The translations under genes and the position numbers were made by a program. Shown in pieces: positions 33,383 to 41,715 of a DNA stretch of 64,000 bases (position 1 is its first letter; each line of letters begins with the position of its first letter). The stretch comes from Myxococcus eversor (lineage in GTDB: Bacteria; Myxococcota; Myxococcia; Myxococcales; Myxococcaceae): the NCBI RefSeq assembly GCF_010894455.1, contig NZ_JAAIXY010000026.1, positions 123,254 through 187,253 on the forward strand, in the 5' to 3' direction. A model generated the notes under the pieces. That model was not told where the DNA came from, did not search any database, and saw nothing but the letters and a program-made list of their open reading frames with translations.

Positions 33383-34288
33383 TCAGCCCGCCGCCGCGAC
33401 GGCCGTCGCGGCGCGCAGGGTGAAGAAGGCGACCTCCGGCTCGCTGCCCCGGCGCAGGTACGGGCCGCCGAAGCCGAAGCCCAGCCCGCGATTCACGTAG
33501 AGCTGGTTGCCGTTCACCTGGTAGTGGCCGCGGATGTATGGCTGGCCCGCGCGACGGAACAGCCGCTCGGTGAGGCCCTGGACGATGAACTGCCCGCCGT
33601 GCGTGTGCCCGGAGAACTGCACCAGGTTTCCCTGCGCGGGCAGCTTGTCCACCGTGGGCGGCGTGTGGGCCAGCACCAGCCGCGTGCCGGATTCGGGTGC
33701 ACCTCGGAAGGTCGCCTCCACGTCGTCGCGCCCGGTGCGCCCGTCATCCACGCCCAGCACCGTCACCGGGCCGCCGCGCACGTGGACGACGCGGTGCTCG
33801 TTCTGGAGAACGGTGTAGCCCAGGTGCTCGAAGGACTGGCGCAGGTAGGGCGCGTCCACCCAGTGGTCATGGTTGCCCAGCACCACGAAGACGCGGCCCT
33901 TCAGCCCGGAGAGCACGTCGCGCACGCGCGGCAGCGGCTTGGGGCTGTGGGTGACGTAGTCGCCCGTGAGGAACACGAGGTCGGGGGACTCCGAGTTGAC
34001 GGCCTCCACCGCGCGGCGGATGCGCACCTCGGACGTCGCCTGCCCCACGTGCACGTCGGAGAGCTGCGCCACGCGCAGGCCGTCATGACACGCCGGCAGG
34101 TGCGGCAGGTGCAGCACGTTCTCCGTGAGGGTGAAGTGGTCCCTCCAGCGCAGCCGTCGCTCCGGACGAAGCGGATCCACGCCACTCCAGGCCACCAGCT
34201 CGTTGCGGCCTCCCTGATGGGACTCCAGATGCGGTCCTCCGGACGAGGACGACGAGGGGCGACGGCGGGCCAGACGTCTCAAGCGCAT
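33383..34288 (-). CDS. Metallophosphoesterase (calcineurin-like)
   Basis: The 301-residue product carries the five dinuclear-metal motifs in order: LSDVHVG, FLTGDYVTH, VVLGNHDHWVDAPYL, LVLAHTPPTVDKL and QFSGHTHGGQF. This matches the YaeI-type subfamily of phosphodiesterases/phosphatases acting near membranes. The N-terminus is basic (MRLRRLARRRPSSSSSGG) without a clear helix, so membrane association is uncertain. The ATG at 34288 is used; a start nearer residue 30 is possible. It stands alone, convergent with DoxX. Confidence 0.9.
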   Translation of the reverse strand: MRLRRLARRRPSSSSSGGPHLESHQGGRNELVAWSGVDPLRPERRLRWRDHFTLTENVLHLPHLPACHDGLRVAQLSDVHVGQATSEVRIRRAVEAVNSESPDLVFLTGDYVTHSPKPLPRVRDVLSGLKGRVFVVLGNHDHWVDAPYLRQSFEHLGYTVLQNEHRVVHVRGGPVTVLGVDDGRTGRDDVEATFRGAPESGTRLVLAHTPPTVDKLPAQGNLVQFSGHTHGGQFIVQGLTERLFRRAGQPYIRGHYQVNGNQLYVNRGLGFGFGGPYLRRGSEPEVAFFTLRAATAVAAAG

Positions 34289-34495
34289 GCGATGCGGTTC
34301 CTTTTCCGGCCGGAGGCGGTGAGCGCCCGATTGTACGGAGCCGGGGGAGGTGGGTTGAAGCAGGTGTCCCGCGCACGCCTGCCCTCCTTGCGGCCAGCGA
34401 GCGGGGTGAGGGGAAAACCGTCATGATTCCGGGAAGATTCCAGGGGAGCCTCCGGGCTTTCTTCCACCATTGGACACACAGCCGGGGGGCATGCG

Positions 34496-35821
34496 GTGAC
34501 GGCGTCCGACGAGGTTGGTACACACGCGGAGACGATGAGCCCCCGGCTTGGGACGGCCCCCGACATGGGCCCGGATGTGTTGACGCCAGCCGGTGAGACG
34601 GGCCGTGGAGGGCAGGAGGCCTTGCCTGTCGGCTCGCGCCCCGTCGCCCTCTCCGAGCTGATGGGCACCATGCCCCTGGGCATGGCGGTGGTGGACCGCG
34701 AGCTGCGCTTCGTCGAGGTGAGCGAGGCCCTGGCCTCCCTCAACGGCCGGCCGCGCGAGGCCCACCTCGGACGGCACATGGACGAGGTGATGAACCCCCA
34801 CTCGTCCCTGGGCGACACCTCCCGCCGGGTGCGCCGCGTGCTGGAGACGGGCGAGCCCCTGGACGGCGTGGACATCATCCACCGCGAGCCCGGCGTCGGC
34901 GTGGAGCGCACGCGCGTCTTCCGCGCCAGCTACCACCCGGTGCTCCGCGACGGCGAGGTCATCGCCGCGTGCATCTACGTGGAGGACCTCACGGAGCGCC
35001 GCCGCGTGGAGGCCCAGCGCGACGCGGGAGCCGCCCGGGAGCGCGCGGTGCGCGAGCAGTCCCTGCGCGAGACGCAGGAGGCCGTGCGCGCCCGCGACGA
35101 GTTCCTCAGCGTCGCCGCCCATGAGCTGCGCACGCCGCTCACCAGCATGCGCCTGCACCTGCAGCTCCTGTTGCGACAGGTGACGAGCGCGCAGCCCGAG
35201 CTGGGCCGGGAGCTGGCGCCGCGCGGTCAGGTGCTGGAGCGGCAACTGTCGCGGCTGGGCAGCCTGGTGAACACGCTCCTGGACGTGTCCCGGGTGGCGG
35301 CGGGCAAGCTGAGCCTGGAGCCGCGCGAGCTGGACCTGGTCCAGGTCGTCCGGCAGATGGTGGACGCGTTCTCCGAGGAGTTCGCTCGCGCCGGCTGCGA
35401 GCTGTCCGTGCACGTGTCGGGGACGCTGCCGGGCCAGTGGGACCCGCTGCGCGTGGAGCAGGTGCTGGTGAACCTCCTGTCCAACGCGGCCAAGTACGGC
35501 GCGGGGCGGCCGGTGGAAATCTCGCTGGTGGGCGAGGGCACCATGGCGGTGCTGGCCGTGAAGGACCACGGCATCGGCATCTCCGAGGACGGCATGGCGC
35601 GCCTGTTCGGCAAGTTCGAGCGCGCCGTCTCCGAGCGTCACTACGGCGGCCTGGGCCTGGGCCTCTACATCACCCGGCAAATCGTCGAGGCCATGGGCGG
35701 CAGCATCACCGTGCGCTCCGCCCAGGGCCAGGGCTCCACGTTCATCCTCCGCCTGCCCACCCAGCCTCGCACGGCGCCCGCCGTCGCTCCGACGGTGGTG
35801 GTGGGCGGCCGCGCGAAGTAG
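34496..35821 (+). CDS. PAS-domain sensor histidine kinase
   Basis: The product is 441 residues from GTG 34496. Residues 50-170 form a PAS domain (LSELMGTMPLGMAVVDRELR, FRASYHPVLRDGEVIAACIY VEDLTERRR region). A coiled segment leads to the H-box DEFLSVAAHELRTPLTSM with His209. The dimer helices end in LVNTLLDVSRVAAGKL, and the ATPase domain has LVNLLSNAAKYGAG (N), VKDHGIGI (G1), FGKFERAV (F) and YGGLGLGLYITRQI (G2). There is no transmembrane segment, so it is a soluble sensor. No receiver is adjacent, so it is an orphan kinase. Its kinase core is closely similar to that of the hybrid kinase further downstream, suggesting a common origin. Confidence 0.92.
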   Translation: MTASDEVGTHAETMSPRLGTAPDMGPDVLTPAGETGRGGQEALPVGSRPVALSELMGTMPLGMAVVDRELRFVEVSEALASLNGRPREAHLGRHMDEVMNPHSSLGDTSRRVRRVLETGEPLDGVDIIHREPGVGVERTRVFRASYHPVLRDGEVIAACIYVEDLTERRRVEAQRDAGAARERAVREQSLRETQEAVRARDEFLSVAAHELRTPLTSMRLHLQLLLRQVTSAQPELGRELAPRGQVLERQLSRLGSLVNTLLDVSRVAAGKLSLEPRELDLVQVVRQMVDAFSEEFARAGCELSVHVSGTLPGQWDPLRVEQVLVNLLSNAAKYGAGRPVEISLVGEGTMAVLAVKDHGIGISEDGMARLFGKFERAVSERHYGGLGLGLYITRQIVEAMGGSITVRSAQGQGSTFILRLPTQPRTAPAVAPTVVVGGRAK

Positions 35822-35833
35822 CGATTCACGAGG

Positions 35834-35877
35834 GACGGGCGCCCCCCTTCCGGAGGTCCGGAGGCGAGGCGCCCGTC
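35834..35877. terminator. Bidirectional terminator-like hairpin
   Basis: GACGGGCGCC (35834-35843) pairs with GGCGCCCGTC (35868-35877), a 10-bp perfect stem, and the 24-nt interior has a small CCGGAGGTCCGG palindrome. It lies between convergent genes. Confidence 0.55.
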
Positions 35878-35910
35878 GAATCGGCTCGAAGCGCGAGCGG
35901 CTCGGGTGGG

Positions 35911-37476
35911 TCAGTACCCGCGCAGCACGAACAGCCGCCCGTCAATCAGGACATACAGCGCGGAAGGCGTCACGCGAGGGTCATAGACGAGCTGCTGCAC
36001 TTCGCCGCCGCTGACGCCCGTCACCTTCTCCATCTGCTTGTCCGGCGTCAGGCGCCACAGGCCGCTGTACGCCGTGCCGACGAAGAGCGAGCCGTCGTCG
36101 GTGGCCGCGAGCGAGGTGTAGTCGTTGGTGTTGGCGCCTTCGATGCGGACGTAGTGGGTGTCGCTGAGCTTCTTCGGATTGCCGCGCTGGGGCGTCCCGG
36201 TGAACTGCCACAGGCCCTGGCGGAGGCTGGCCACGTAGTAGAGGCCGTCCTTGGTCTGCTGGAAGCCGCGCCAGAAGTTGTGGGGCGCCTCCACGTCGCG
36301 GTTGTCCTCGGGGCCCGGGCTGACGGGGTCCACGAAGGTGTTGAGCGAGTAGACGGCGGGCTCCACCGAGGCGGGCATGTCCGGCTTGCGCTCCTCGGAG
36401 TCCCACCACTCCAGCGCCGCGTTGGGCGGGATGATGCCAATCTTGAAGTCGTTGGCGATGAGCACGTGGCCCTCCTGGGAGAGCCCCAGCCCGAAGGTGT
36501 AGCCCGCGCGCTGCGAGCGCTTCGTTGCCCCCGTGTTCGGGTCCGTCGTCACGAACATGTACGTCGGGTGACGGTGGCTGCTGTACTCGTAGCCCCGGAT
36601 GCGCGTCACGCCGTGGTTCGTGCCGATGTAGACCTCACCCTCGTACGCGCCGCGCATGACCCGAGCGCACGAGTAGACGGAGCGGTCCTCGTCGTAGTGG
36701 TAGTCGTTGCTGTTGCGGATGCCCAGCGGCTCGTTGCGGCTGGGGCGGCTGCTGCCCGCGGAGCGGTAGAGGTGCTCGCGCAGCACCACGTCGGTGCCCT
36801 CGCCGTTCACCCCCACCACGTCCAAATCGCCCTTCTGGAACTCGAAGTAGTGCAGCTCCGTGAAGTCCGGCTCGCCGCGTCCGGGGATGCGCTGGCCCTG
36901 GGTGATGACGTCGTTCGTCATGTAGCCCACGTAGGCCTCGCCCGCCTTGCCGCCGCAGATGACGGTGGAGTTGGTGGCGAGCTTGTCCGCCTCCGGGCCC
37001 AGGCCCAGGCTCGCCTGGCCAATGGGCTGGCGGGTCCACAGCACCCGGTCCGTACCCGCGCGCAGCACGCCAATCTGGCTGCCGTTGAGCACCCAGATGT
37101 TGTGCGCCGCATCCACGCCCACCGAGCGGACCTTGGGGATGTCGTACTTCGCGCTGTAGTTCGTCAGCGCGTCCGTGGGCCACGGGCCCTCGGGCGTCGT
37201 GGGCTGCGTGCCGCCGTCCGGAATGGGGTCCGTGCCGCCATCGCCGGGAAGAGGGTCCGTGCCGCCGTCACCGGGAAGGGGGTCGGTGCCGCCGTCGCCG
37301 GGAATGGGGTCCGTGCCGCCGTCTCCAGGTCCCCCGTCGTCCGTGCCGCCATCGTCCGAGGGTGACTGGATGTCGCCACCGTCGTCCTTCGGCCCCGTCT
37401 CCTTCGAACTGTCGCAGGCTCCCGCCGCCATCACCAACGCCACACCGACACACGCGCCCAACAGTCGTCGAATCAC
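35911..37476 (-). CDS. Lipoprotein with DGGTDP repeats and beta-propeller domain
   Basis: The 521-residue product starts MIRRLLGACVGVALVMAAGACDSS (lipobox Cys21). Residues 32-95 are an Asp/Gly/Pro tether containing four GDGGTDP(I/L)P-type repeats. The rest is a propeller resembling two-component-regulator propellers: VRSVGVDAAHNIWVLNGSQI, GEVYIGTNHGVTRIRGYEY, GLGLSQEGHVLIANDFKIGI, TSLAATDDGSLFVGTAYSGL and DKQMEKVTGVSGGEVQQLVY. Repeats with xxDxxGxLxVGT are characteristic. It is probably a surface-anchored binding protein. It is convergent with the PAS kinase and shares a terminator hairpin. Confidence 0.8.
   Translation of the reverse strand: MIRRLLGACVGVALVMAAGACDSSKETGPKDDGGDIQSPSDDGGTDDGGPGDGGTDPIPGDGGTDPLPGDGGTDPLPGDGGTDPIPDGGTQPTTPEGPWPTDALTNYSAKYDIPKVRSVGVDAAHNIWVLNGSQIGVLRAGTDRVLWTRQPIGQASLGLGPEADKLATNSTVICGGKAGEAYVGYMTNDVITQGQRIPGRGEPDFTELHYFEFQKGDLDVVGVNGEGTDVVLREHLYRSAGSSRPSRNEPLGIRNSNDYHYDEDRSVYSCARVMRGAYEGEVYIGTNHGVTRIRGYEYSSHRHPTYMFVTTDPNTGATKRSQRAGYTFGLGLSQEGHVLIANDFKIGIIPPNAALEWWDSEERKPDMPASVEPAVYSLNTFVDPVSPGPEDNRDVEAPHNFWRGFQQTKDGLYYVASLRQGLWQFTGTPQRGNPKKLSDTHYVRIEGANTNDYTSLAATDDGSLFVGTAYSGLWRLTPDKQMEKVTGVSGGEVQQLVYDPRVTPSALYVLIDGRLFVLRGY
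37205..37350 (-). repeat. Tandem 30-bp repeats coding GDGGTDP(I/L)P
   Basis: Four imperfect 30-bp units (GTGCCGCCGTCxCCGGGAA on the plus strand) encode a ten-residue Asp/Gly/Pro repeat in the lipoprotein tether. Copy number is likely to vary between strains by slippage. Confidence 0.8.
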
Positions 37477-37604
37477 CGAATCCTCCCGTCCCCGGTGTGG
37501 AGCAAGCGGCGTACCGGGCTCGGCGCGGGGACATGCGGGCGAAAGAGGGAAGCGCGCTGCCCACCGTGGGCAAGGCGCGGCATCGACGTGTCGCCGGAAA
37601 TGAC

Positions 37605-37636
37605 CAGGCCCGCCCCCCGTGAGGGAAGCGGGCCTG
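37605..37636 (-). terminator. Terminator-like hairpin after the small periplasmic protein gene
   Basis: CAGGCCCGC (37605-37613) pairs with GCGGGCCTG (37628-37636), a perfect 9-bp stem with a 14-nt loop about 30 bp past the stop codon on the minus strand, followed by a short ATTT. Confidence 0.55.
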
Positions 37637-37667
37637 GGAGCCTGTCGGCTGGGTGACGCGCGAGACG

Positions 37668-38237
37668 TCAGTGGGTGGCGTCGTCCACTTCCTTCTTCAT
37701 GTCATCGCTGGTCTGGTCCGCCTTGTCGGAGGCCTTCTTGGCCTCGTCCTTCGCGGCGTCGGTGGTGCCGGAGCCGCCCGTGGCCTTCTCGCCCTTGGGG
37801 CTCTTGGCGCGCAGCTCCACGGCGACGATGTCGTCACCGCTGAGCTGGAAGCGGGCGTTCACCTCCGCGCCCTCGGGGAGCTGGTCGGCCCGCACCTTCT
37901 TGCCGTCCAGCATCACCACCGTCTGGGGCTTCACCTCCAGCTTGGCGTCCGGCAGGTACTTGCGCGTCAGGTCCACGCTGTCGTTGCCCGCCTTCTTCAC
38001 GGTGCCCTTGATGTTCAGCGAGTGCGCCTTCTTGAAGGTGTTGTCCACGCCGGGGACCTTTTCGGCCTCCTTCGTGGCGCCGTTGATGCCGCGGCCCACA
38101 TCGGTGGCGTCCACGCCCGTCTGGATGCGCGCCCCGGAGCCCGGAACCTGGTTTTGCGAAGGTTGCTCGGAGGGCTCGCTCTGGGCGAACGCAGCGGAGC
38201 CAATGCACAGCGCGAACGTGGCGATGAGCTTCTTCAT
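37668..38237 (-). CDS. Small periplasmic protein of unknown function
   Basis: The product is 189 residues from ATG 38237 with GAGGGA before it. The signal peptide is MKKLIATFALCIGSAAFAQS. The mature protein is charged. A central beta-rich OB-like segment (NIKGTVKKAGNDSVDLTRKY, LEVKPQTVVMLDGKKVRADQ, GAEVNARFQLSGDDIVAVEL) resembles small DUF5666-type domains. The N- and C-terminal tails are Lys/Asp/Ala-rich and disordered (TDAAKDEAKKASDKADQTSD). It is monocistronic with its own terminator hairpin. The function is unknown. Confidence 0.8.
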   Translation of the reverse strand: MKKLIATFALCIGSAAFAQSEPSEQPSQNQVPGSGARIQTGVDATDVGRGINGATKEAEKVPGVDNTFKKAHSLNIKGTVKKAGNDSVDLTRKYLPDAKLEVKPQTVVMLDGKKVRADQLPEGAEVNARFQLSGDDIVAVELRAKSPKGEKATGGSGTTDAAKDEAKKASDKADQTSDDMKKEVDDATH

Positions 38238-38372
38238 GGGGTTCCCTCTCCCTTGAGGTCGGATGAATGACTTCTGGGAGCAAGGGTGGGGAGGCTGCCC
38301 CCCTTTCGCCAACCTGTCCGGGGCGCCACCACGTCACCTCGCCCGGAGAGCATGCGAGCGGGCGGGCGGGGT

Positions 38373-38750
38373 TCAGCCGGCGTGGCTCAGGCGCTTCACC
38401 GTGGACAGCAGCTCGTTCAAGTCCAGCGGCTTGCGCAGACACCCCGCCACGTCGAGCTCCTTCGCGGCGGCCTCGAGGTGCAGGTCCGCGCTCGCCACGA
38501 CGACGGGGATGTCCGACAGCGAGGTGTCATGGCGCAGCGCCTCGCGAAAGGCGAAGCCGTCCATCCTCGGCATCATCAAGTCCAACAGGATGAGGTGCGG
38601 CCGCGAGCCCTGCTGTCGCAGGTGCGCGAGCGCCTCCAGGCCGTCCGCGGCGAGCAGCACCGAGTAGCCCTCCAGCTCGAACGCGTCCTGGAGCGCGTCG
38701 CGGATATCCAAATCGTCGTCCACGACGAGCAGTGTCTGAAGCGCTTGCAC
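38373..38750 (-). CDS. Single-domain response regulator
   Basis: The product is 125 residues from GTG 38750 with GGGAGG 4 bp upstream; a longer frame from 38852 lacks a ribosome site. It is a CheY-like receiver only: LLVVDDDLDIRDALQDAFEL, phosphoacceptor Asp in LILLDLMMPRMDGF, Ser in VVVASADL and Lys in GCLRKPLDLNELLSTV. There is no output domain, so it must act by protein contact. No kinase is adjacent; the nearest orphans are at 34496 and 41716. Confidence 0.88.
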   Translation of the reverse strand: MQALQTLLVVDDDLDIRDALQDAFELEGYSVLLAADGLEALAHLRQQGSRPHLILLDLMMPRMDGFAFREALRHDTSLSDIPVVVASADLHLEAAAKELDVAGCLRKPLDLNELLSTVKRLSHAG

Positions 38751-38921
38751 CGGTCCTCCCACCCTGGTCCGGGGCGGACTCGCTCCCACACCACGCCAAC
38801 GATGGGGCCGCCACCGTCCAGGCGGAAGCGCTTCGCTGGCGATCTGGGTCATTCAGTGCTCACCACCCGACGGCCCGCTTGCCCCAGGACCGCGCTCCCA
38901 TTGTCCAGAATTGTAATGGAG

Positions 38922-38950
38922 TTGCGTTAATTCAAGTTACACGAAATATG
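38922..38950 (+). promoter_or_regulatory. Candidate promoter of the secreted protease gene
   Basis: In an AT-rich island unlike its surroundings, TTGCGT (38922-38927) and AATATG (38945-38950) are spaced 17 bp apart, as for a sigma-A type promoter, about 95 bp before the protease ATG. The match to consensus is partial. Confidence 0.35.
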
Positions 38951-39044
38951 AACCTGTGCTGGTTTGCTCGTATTACGGGTTGGGTTGAAGATGCGCCCGG
39001 CTGCCCGTCCCCTCGGCGGGCGCTCAATCCTGGGAGCTGTCTTC

Positions 39045-40355
39045 ATGCACACCATTGGTCGAAGTGGAGCAGGGAAGCTGTTCGCGTCGTTGCTGTGTAC
39101 GGTGTCCGTCATGGCCTGTGGGCCGGCGCCGGAGGCGGGCAAGCCCGAGGCGGGCCAGGAGACGGCGCCGACGGGCACCACCGAGCAGCCGGTGGTCTAC
39201 GGCACTGACAACCGCACGGATGTCTACGCGCACGCGAATGCGACGCTGCGGCAGCGGGCGGAGAAGTCCACCGTGGCGCTGATGAGCCCGTCCGACTACA
39301 CGGTGGGCTCCAACGGCACTGTCACGTTCAACGCGCCCACGCTGGGCTCGGCGTACGGCCTGTGCTCCAACCAGCGCTTCCTGAGCGACCTGACGCCGGC
39401 GTTCTGCTCGGGCACGCTCATCGACGATGACCTGGTGCTGACGGCGGGCCACTGCATCACCAGCGCGTCCGCGTGCAGCAGCACGCGCGTCGTCTTCAAC
39501 TTCTACCGCACGTCCGCCACGGGGATGCAGACGGTGACGTCCGCGGACATCTTCTCGTGCACGTCCATCGTCGTGCGCCAGCAGACGTCCGGCACGCCCA
39601 ACCTGGACTACGCCATCATCAAGCTGGACCGCGCCGCCACGCCGCGCTTCGAGCCCGCGCCCATCCGCGCCGGCAACGCCGCGCTGGCGGTGGGTTCCAG
39701 GGTGACGGTCATCGGCTCCGGCAGCGGCATCCCCTTCAAGATTGACGACGGCGGCTCCGTGCGTGACGCGCGCGCCGGGACGCTGGACTACTTCGTCGCC
39801 ACCACCGACACGTTCGGCGGCAACTCCGGCTCCGGCGTGTACGAGAACACCGGCTACACCGTGGCGGGCATCCTGGTGCGCGGCGAGACGGACTACGTCA
39901 CCAGCGGGAGCTGCCGCATCGTCAACACCTGCACGGAGACGGGCTGCCGCGGCGAGGACATCACCTACGTGCGCCCGGCGGTGAACGCGTACTGCAACGT
40001 GGCCGGCAGCCTGCGGCTGTGCGGCACCACCAACCCCCCGCCCACCACGACGTTCGCCTTCACCGCGACCAACACCGCCAACGCGACGGTGAACACCACG
40101 GACAAGACGGTGACGCTGGCCGCGGGGCAGACGCTCCAGTTCGGCACCTGCACGCTGCCCGGCGCCTCCGGCTCGGGTGACACGTACCTGCGCCTGACCA
40201 ACTCGGCCGGCACGTCCGTGGCGAGCAACGACGACTCGTGCAGCCTGCTGTCCTTCGTCTCGTACACGGCCCCGACGGCGGGCACGTACACGATGCGCGC
40301 CGGTTGCTACTCCAGCAACTCGTGCAGCGGCACCGTGGCCTACACCATCCAGTAG
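39045..40355 (+). CDS. Trypsin-like serine protease, lipoprotein
   Basis: The product is 436 residues from ATG 39045 (MHTIGRSGAGKLFASLLCTV, lipobox VMACG, Cys25). It has a chymotrypsin-fold triad: His136 in LVLTAGHCITSA, Asp188 in NLDYAIIKLDRA and Ser261 in GGNSGSGVYENTGYTV. Paired Cys suggest disulfides. After a TNPPPTTT linker at about residue 345, a C-terminal beta-sandwich (FAFTATNTANATVNTTDKTV, GDTYLRLTNSAGTSVASNDD, GTYTMRAGCYSSNSCSGTVA) resembles the pre-peptidase C-terminal (PPC) domains of secreted myxobacterial proteases. It is likely an exported predatory or nutritional protease. Confidence 0.92.
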   Translation: MHTIGRSGAGKLFASLLCTVSVMACGPAPEAGKPEAGQETAPTGTTEQPVVYGTDNRTDVYAHANATLRQRAEKSTVALMSPSDYTVGSNGTVTFNAPTLGSAYGLCSNQRFLSDLTPAFCSGTLIDDDLVLTAGHCITSASACSSTRVVFNFYRTSATGMQTVTSADIFSCTSIVVRQQTSGTPNLDYAIIKLDRAATPRFEPAPIRAGNAALAVGSRVTVIGSGSGIPFKIDDGGSVRDARAGTLDYFVATTDTFGGNSGSGVYENTGYTVAGILVRGETDYVTSGSCRIVNTCTETGCRGEDITYVRPAVNAYCNVAGSLRLCGTTNPPPTTTFAFTATNTANATVNTTDKTVTLAAGQTLQFGTCTLPGASGSGDTYLRLTNSAGTSVASNDDSCSLLSFVSYTAPTAGTYTMRAGCYSSNSCSGTVAYTIQ

Positions 40356-40375
40356 TCGCCGCCGGATTCACCGGG

Positions 40376-40399
40376 CGCGGGAGGAGACTGACTCCCGCG
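40376..40399. terminator. Bidirectional terminator-like hairpin
   Basis: CGCGGGAG (40376-40383) pairs with CTCCCGCG (40392-40399) around an 8-nt loop, 20 bp after the protease stop and before the convergent Fur gene end. Confidence 0.55.
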
Positions 40400-40501
40400 T
40401 CCAGCGATGCGCTCGGGCCCTCTGCTTGCGTGAACCCAAGGGCCCGGGCCGTCTTCACCTCGCGGCGGCCAGGCGCTCGGCCCGGGAGCGCCCGGGAGAC
40501 T

Positions 40502-40951
40502 TCAGGCGCAGCGGTCGCAGACGCCGCGCAACTGCACGTCCACGCTCTTCTGGGCCACCGCGCGGGGCACGCCCTTGGAGGACGCGATGCGGATGGACTC
40601 CTCCGGCAGGCAGGCCACCGTGCCGCAGTCGGTGCAGGTGAAGTGCGGGTGGTTGCCGCTGTGCTCGTCGCCCGAGCGTCGCAGCTCGAAGCGCCACACG
40701 TGGTCTCCCAGGTCCGCGCGCACCACCAGGCCGGCCTCGGTGAGGTCCGTCAGGTTGCGGTAGATGGTCACCCGGTCATAGCCCTCGTCACCCAGCGCAT
40801 CCACCAGGTCGGCGTGGCTCATTGGCGCGGTGGCGGACTCCAGCTCGCGAAGCACCGCCACGCGGGGCGCGGTGCTGCGAAGACCCGACGCGCGGATCCT
40901 CTCCTGGAAATCAGCGAGCTTCGGCTGCACGGCGATTCGTTTGGCTCCCAT
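40502..40951 (-). CDS. Fur-family metalloregulator (Fur/Zur/PerR type)
   Basis: The product is 149 residues from ATG 40951 (MGAKRIAVQPKLADFQERIR); ATG 40966 would add five residues (MRKDI). The winged helix is RSTAPRVAVLRELESATAPM, SHADLVDALGDEGYDRVTIY and RNLTDLTEAGLVVRADLGDH. The metal region is HSGNHPHFTCTDCGTVACLP with the structural zinc CxxC, closed by GVCDRCA. It lacks the HHxHxx run typical of strict iron Fur, so Zur- or PerR-like specificity is possible. It stands alone, and no metal-uptake gene is adjacent. Confidence 0.9.
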   Translation of the reverse strand: MGAKRIAVQPKLADFQERIRASGLRSTAPRVAVLRELESATAPMSHADLVDALGDEGYDRVTIYRNLTDLTEAGLVVRADLGDHVWRFELRRSGDEHSGNHPHFTCTDCGTVACLPEESIRIASSKGVPRAVAQKSVDVQLRGVCDRCA

Positions 40952-40966
40952 GATATCTTTTCGCAT

Positions 40967-41715
40967 AACCGATCTGCGGGACACTTTCATCTCGACCGTG
41001 TTGCGACGTTCGATGTCGAGGACTGGAGTGGCTTGCCCGCCGGGTCCCCCCAGACTCCCTGATACGGAAACAACAACCGGGAGTCCAGGATACTGGTGCA
41101 ATCCTTGTGCGGAACGACTGTCCGCGCTTCCTGGCTTCCACGGCCCTTGTTCTGGACGCTCCTGGACCCCGCCAGGTTCCAGGTGGCCACACCGCTCGGG
41201 CGAACCGCTCTCAGGATGTCTCGAAGCGCCCTCCGGATGTCTCAAGGATGACAGTCGGCACCGCGCGTCATGGAGGGGGCCAGGCGGTTGAATCAGAAAC
41301 AGGAAGTCGTGTGAGTCCCGGGTGCAGGTGCAACTCATGAGTCACCGGTGACGCGGTGCCGGATGCGCCAGGGTTCGCGCCGCGTGCGGCCCGGCTCGGG
41401 CACTGCGTCAGGGGCGAGTCCGGTCGGCATGGGCATGGGCACGAGGCCAGGGAAGGAGGGAGGGGCGGTGGCGTCAGGTTGGTTGTCGTATCTGTGTTGT
41501 AAAAGCATCCAAGGTGTTTTTGTCGCGGAGTTCGCGCGCCGGGGCGGGGAAGGGAGGGCGCCGTGGGCCGCTCGGGGGGCGAGGCGGGTGTTTGCCCGGC
41601 CAACACTTGGACACGGGTACCTTGACTCACTGCGACGAGTGCACACACTTGCGCCTTTTCGCTCCTCGGGGTGCTGGGATGGCCCTGTTGCTCGTGTCTC
41701 CGGGTCCCCCTCGCC
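40967..41715. other. Intergenic region of 750 bp without a recognisable gene
   Basis: No frame here shows myxobacterial codon bias or a known motif. Local AT-rich patches (41490-41530) may be the promoter area of the hybrid kinase. A perfect 12-bp palindrome lies at 41341-41352. No tRNA-like or structured RNA element was recognised. Confidence 0.6.
41341..41352. promoter_or_regulatory. Perfect 12-bp palindrome
   Basis: GTCACCGGTGAC is a perfect palindrome in the long intergenic stretch before the hybrid kinase. It could be a dimer binding site; chance is also possible in GC-rich DNA. Confidence 0.25.

Noticed and set aside
34421..35680. 419-codon frame opposite the PAS kinase
   Set aside because: No motifs; the sense strand has all kinase boxes.
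37205..37350. Short regular repeats as a possible CRISPR array
   Set aside because: The units are contiguous codons of one protein tether with no unique spacers; no cas genes are present.
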